A stretch of 64,000 bases of DNA from Ailurus styani. Taxonomy: Eukaryota > Chordata > Mammalia > Carnivora > Ailuridae. The notes under the pieces are model-generated. The model was not told the origin of the DNA and did no database searches. It saw only the letters and a program-made list of their open reading frames with translations. Shown here piece after piece: positions 63,440 through 64,000 of the stretch (position 1 is the first letter of the stretch; the number at the start of each line of letters is the position of its first letter). The stretch covers positions 2,059,819 through 2,123,818 of the forward strand of contig LNAC01000275.1 in the NCBI GenBank assembly GCA_002007465.1, in the 5' to 3' direction. A program made the translations under genes and the position numbers.

Positions 63440-63570
63440 AGAAGAAACTGAGGCACATTCTAGAAATGCCTTCCTGAAAATCCTCTCCAAGGAGCGGAGG
63501 CCCATCATGGGCTGACGGGTAGATCAAGGCCACTTTACGTAAGAGCAGGGGTTGGGATTCAGGCGTGAGG
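63440..63570 (-). repeat. MIR SINE fragment
   Basis: 'agaagaagaaactgaggcac', 'aaggccactttacgtaagag' and 'caggggttgggattcaggcg' fit antisense MIR. Confidence 0.5.
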
Positions 63571-63834
63571 ATGATAAAGTAGTCGCTGAGCGTGCATTGG
63601 CCACTCGCCACCCTAAGCACGCTCTGCGCGTTAACGCATTGGAATATTTTGAACGCATGGAGAAGGGGGCACCCGGTTTGCACGGGAGGCCAGGTCTGGG
63701 GGTTCCCCTCGGCCTCGCCTCTGCCTGGTCTGTTCTTCTTGCCCCTCTGCAGGGTGGCCTGAGTGGACCCCCCATGTGCCTTTCACCCTTCGTCTACCTT
63801 CCCTGGGCCCTCGGAGGACGCTGACGCAGGCTAA

Positions 63835-64000
63835 CTGAATGCATAACTTTATTAAATAAATGCTTTGTCATGACAAAAGACAAAGATCAAGGAGTAACAT
63901 AAATTATAAGTTGAATAAATAGTATACAGCAATCTTCACTTTTTTAATAAAACGTGAGATCTTCTGGCTTTTTTTTTTTTTTTTTATTTCCTCAGGTACA
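63835..64000 (-). terminator. IGFBP5: 3' end of convergent transcript, probably IGFBP5 3' UTR
   Basis: Reading on the minus strand, an AT-rich segment ends in a canonical AATAAA (complement of 63848-63853), preceded by a palindrome at 63864-63877 and an AU-rich, 3' UTR-like sequence running off the window edge. In human, IGFBP5 lies tail-to-tail with IGFBP2, about 7-8 kb away; the 6.2 kb here fits with fewer insertions. No IGFBP5 coding exon is in the window, so the gene name rests on synteny. The transcript would be cleaved at about 63820-63838. Confidence 0.65.

Noticed and set aside
62671..63456. A 261-residue minus-strand frame between IGFBP2 and IGFBP5
   Set aside because: Low-complexity proline/serine-rich translation in GC-rich DNA with several competing frames; no domain or splice signal. 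It lies beyond the expected end of IGFBP5.
1..64000. CRISPR arrays, prophage, restriction or toxin-antitoxin systems, or other bacterial-type systems
   Set aside because: Repeats here are interspersed mammalian elements and microsatellites; there are no regularly spaced direct repeats, operons or Shine-Dalgarno contexts.

Overview
This is a mammalian nuclear genomic window, almost certainly from a carnivore and most likely a mustelid. It is rich in tRNA-Lys-derived CAN-SINEs. The youngest of these carry the "gtgggttaaagcctctg" head and "aggcagagaggcaggcagag" body that I associate with mustelids such as ferret, mink or badger. Ancient mammalian MIR, L2, MER5-type hAT, Tigger and L1M fossils are also present. 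There are no bacterial-style operons, CRISPR arrays or plasmid features, and nearly all open reading frames in the window are chance ORFs in repeats or intergenic DNA.

Layout. Positions 1-33501 are the long 5' intergenic flank of IGFBP2. Most of it is repeats and unannotatable DNA. Its main landmark is a degraded class I (gammaretrovirus-like) endogenous retrovirus on the minus strand at about 12.4-19.35 kb. It has gag, protease, reverse transcriptase, RNase H and integrase remnants but no recognisable env, and it has been hit by two L1 and two CAN-SINE insertions. Positions 33502-34029 are an assembly gap that swallows the IGFBP2 promoter, 5' UTR and start of exon 1. IGFBP2 itself (insulin-like growth factor binding protein 2, plus strand) runs from the gap through exon 1 (to 34262), a 20.4 kb intron 1, exon 2 (54628-54857), exon 3 (55594-55734) and exon 4 (57137-57301), with a polyadenylation signal at 57632. 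All visible splice sites are GT-AG and the reading frame is intact. After about 6.2 kb of intergenic repeats, the 3' end of a convergent minus-strand transcript starts near 63835. By synteny and spacing this is the end of the IGFBP5 3' UTR.

Functionally the window is the IGFBP2-IGFBP5 tail-to-tail locus of mammals (human 2q35). Both encode secreted IGF carriers, and IGFBP2 here keeps its IGF-binding cysteine motif, heparin-binding basic motif, thyroglobulin type-1 domain and RGD integrin motif. I did not find evidence for a novel gene system. The most interesting non-genic signals are a TATA/GC-box/inverted-repeat element and an octamer-like site in intron 1, a long palindrome inside an old L1, the layered insertion history of the retrovirus, and a palindrome beside the IGFBP5 poly(A) signal.
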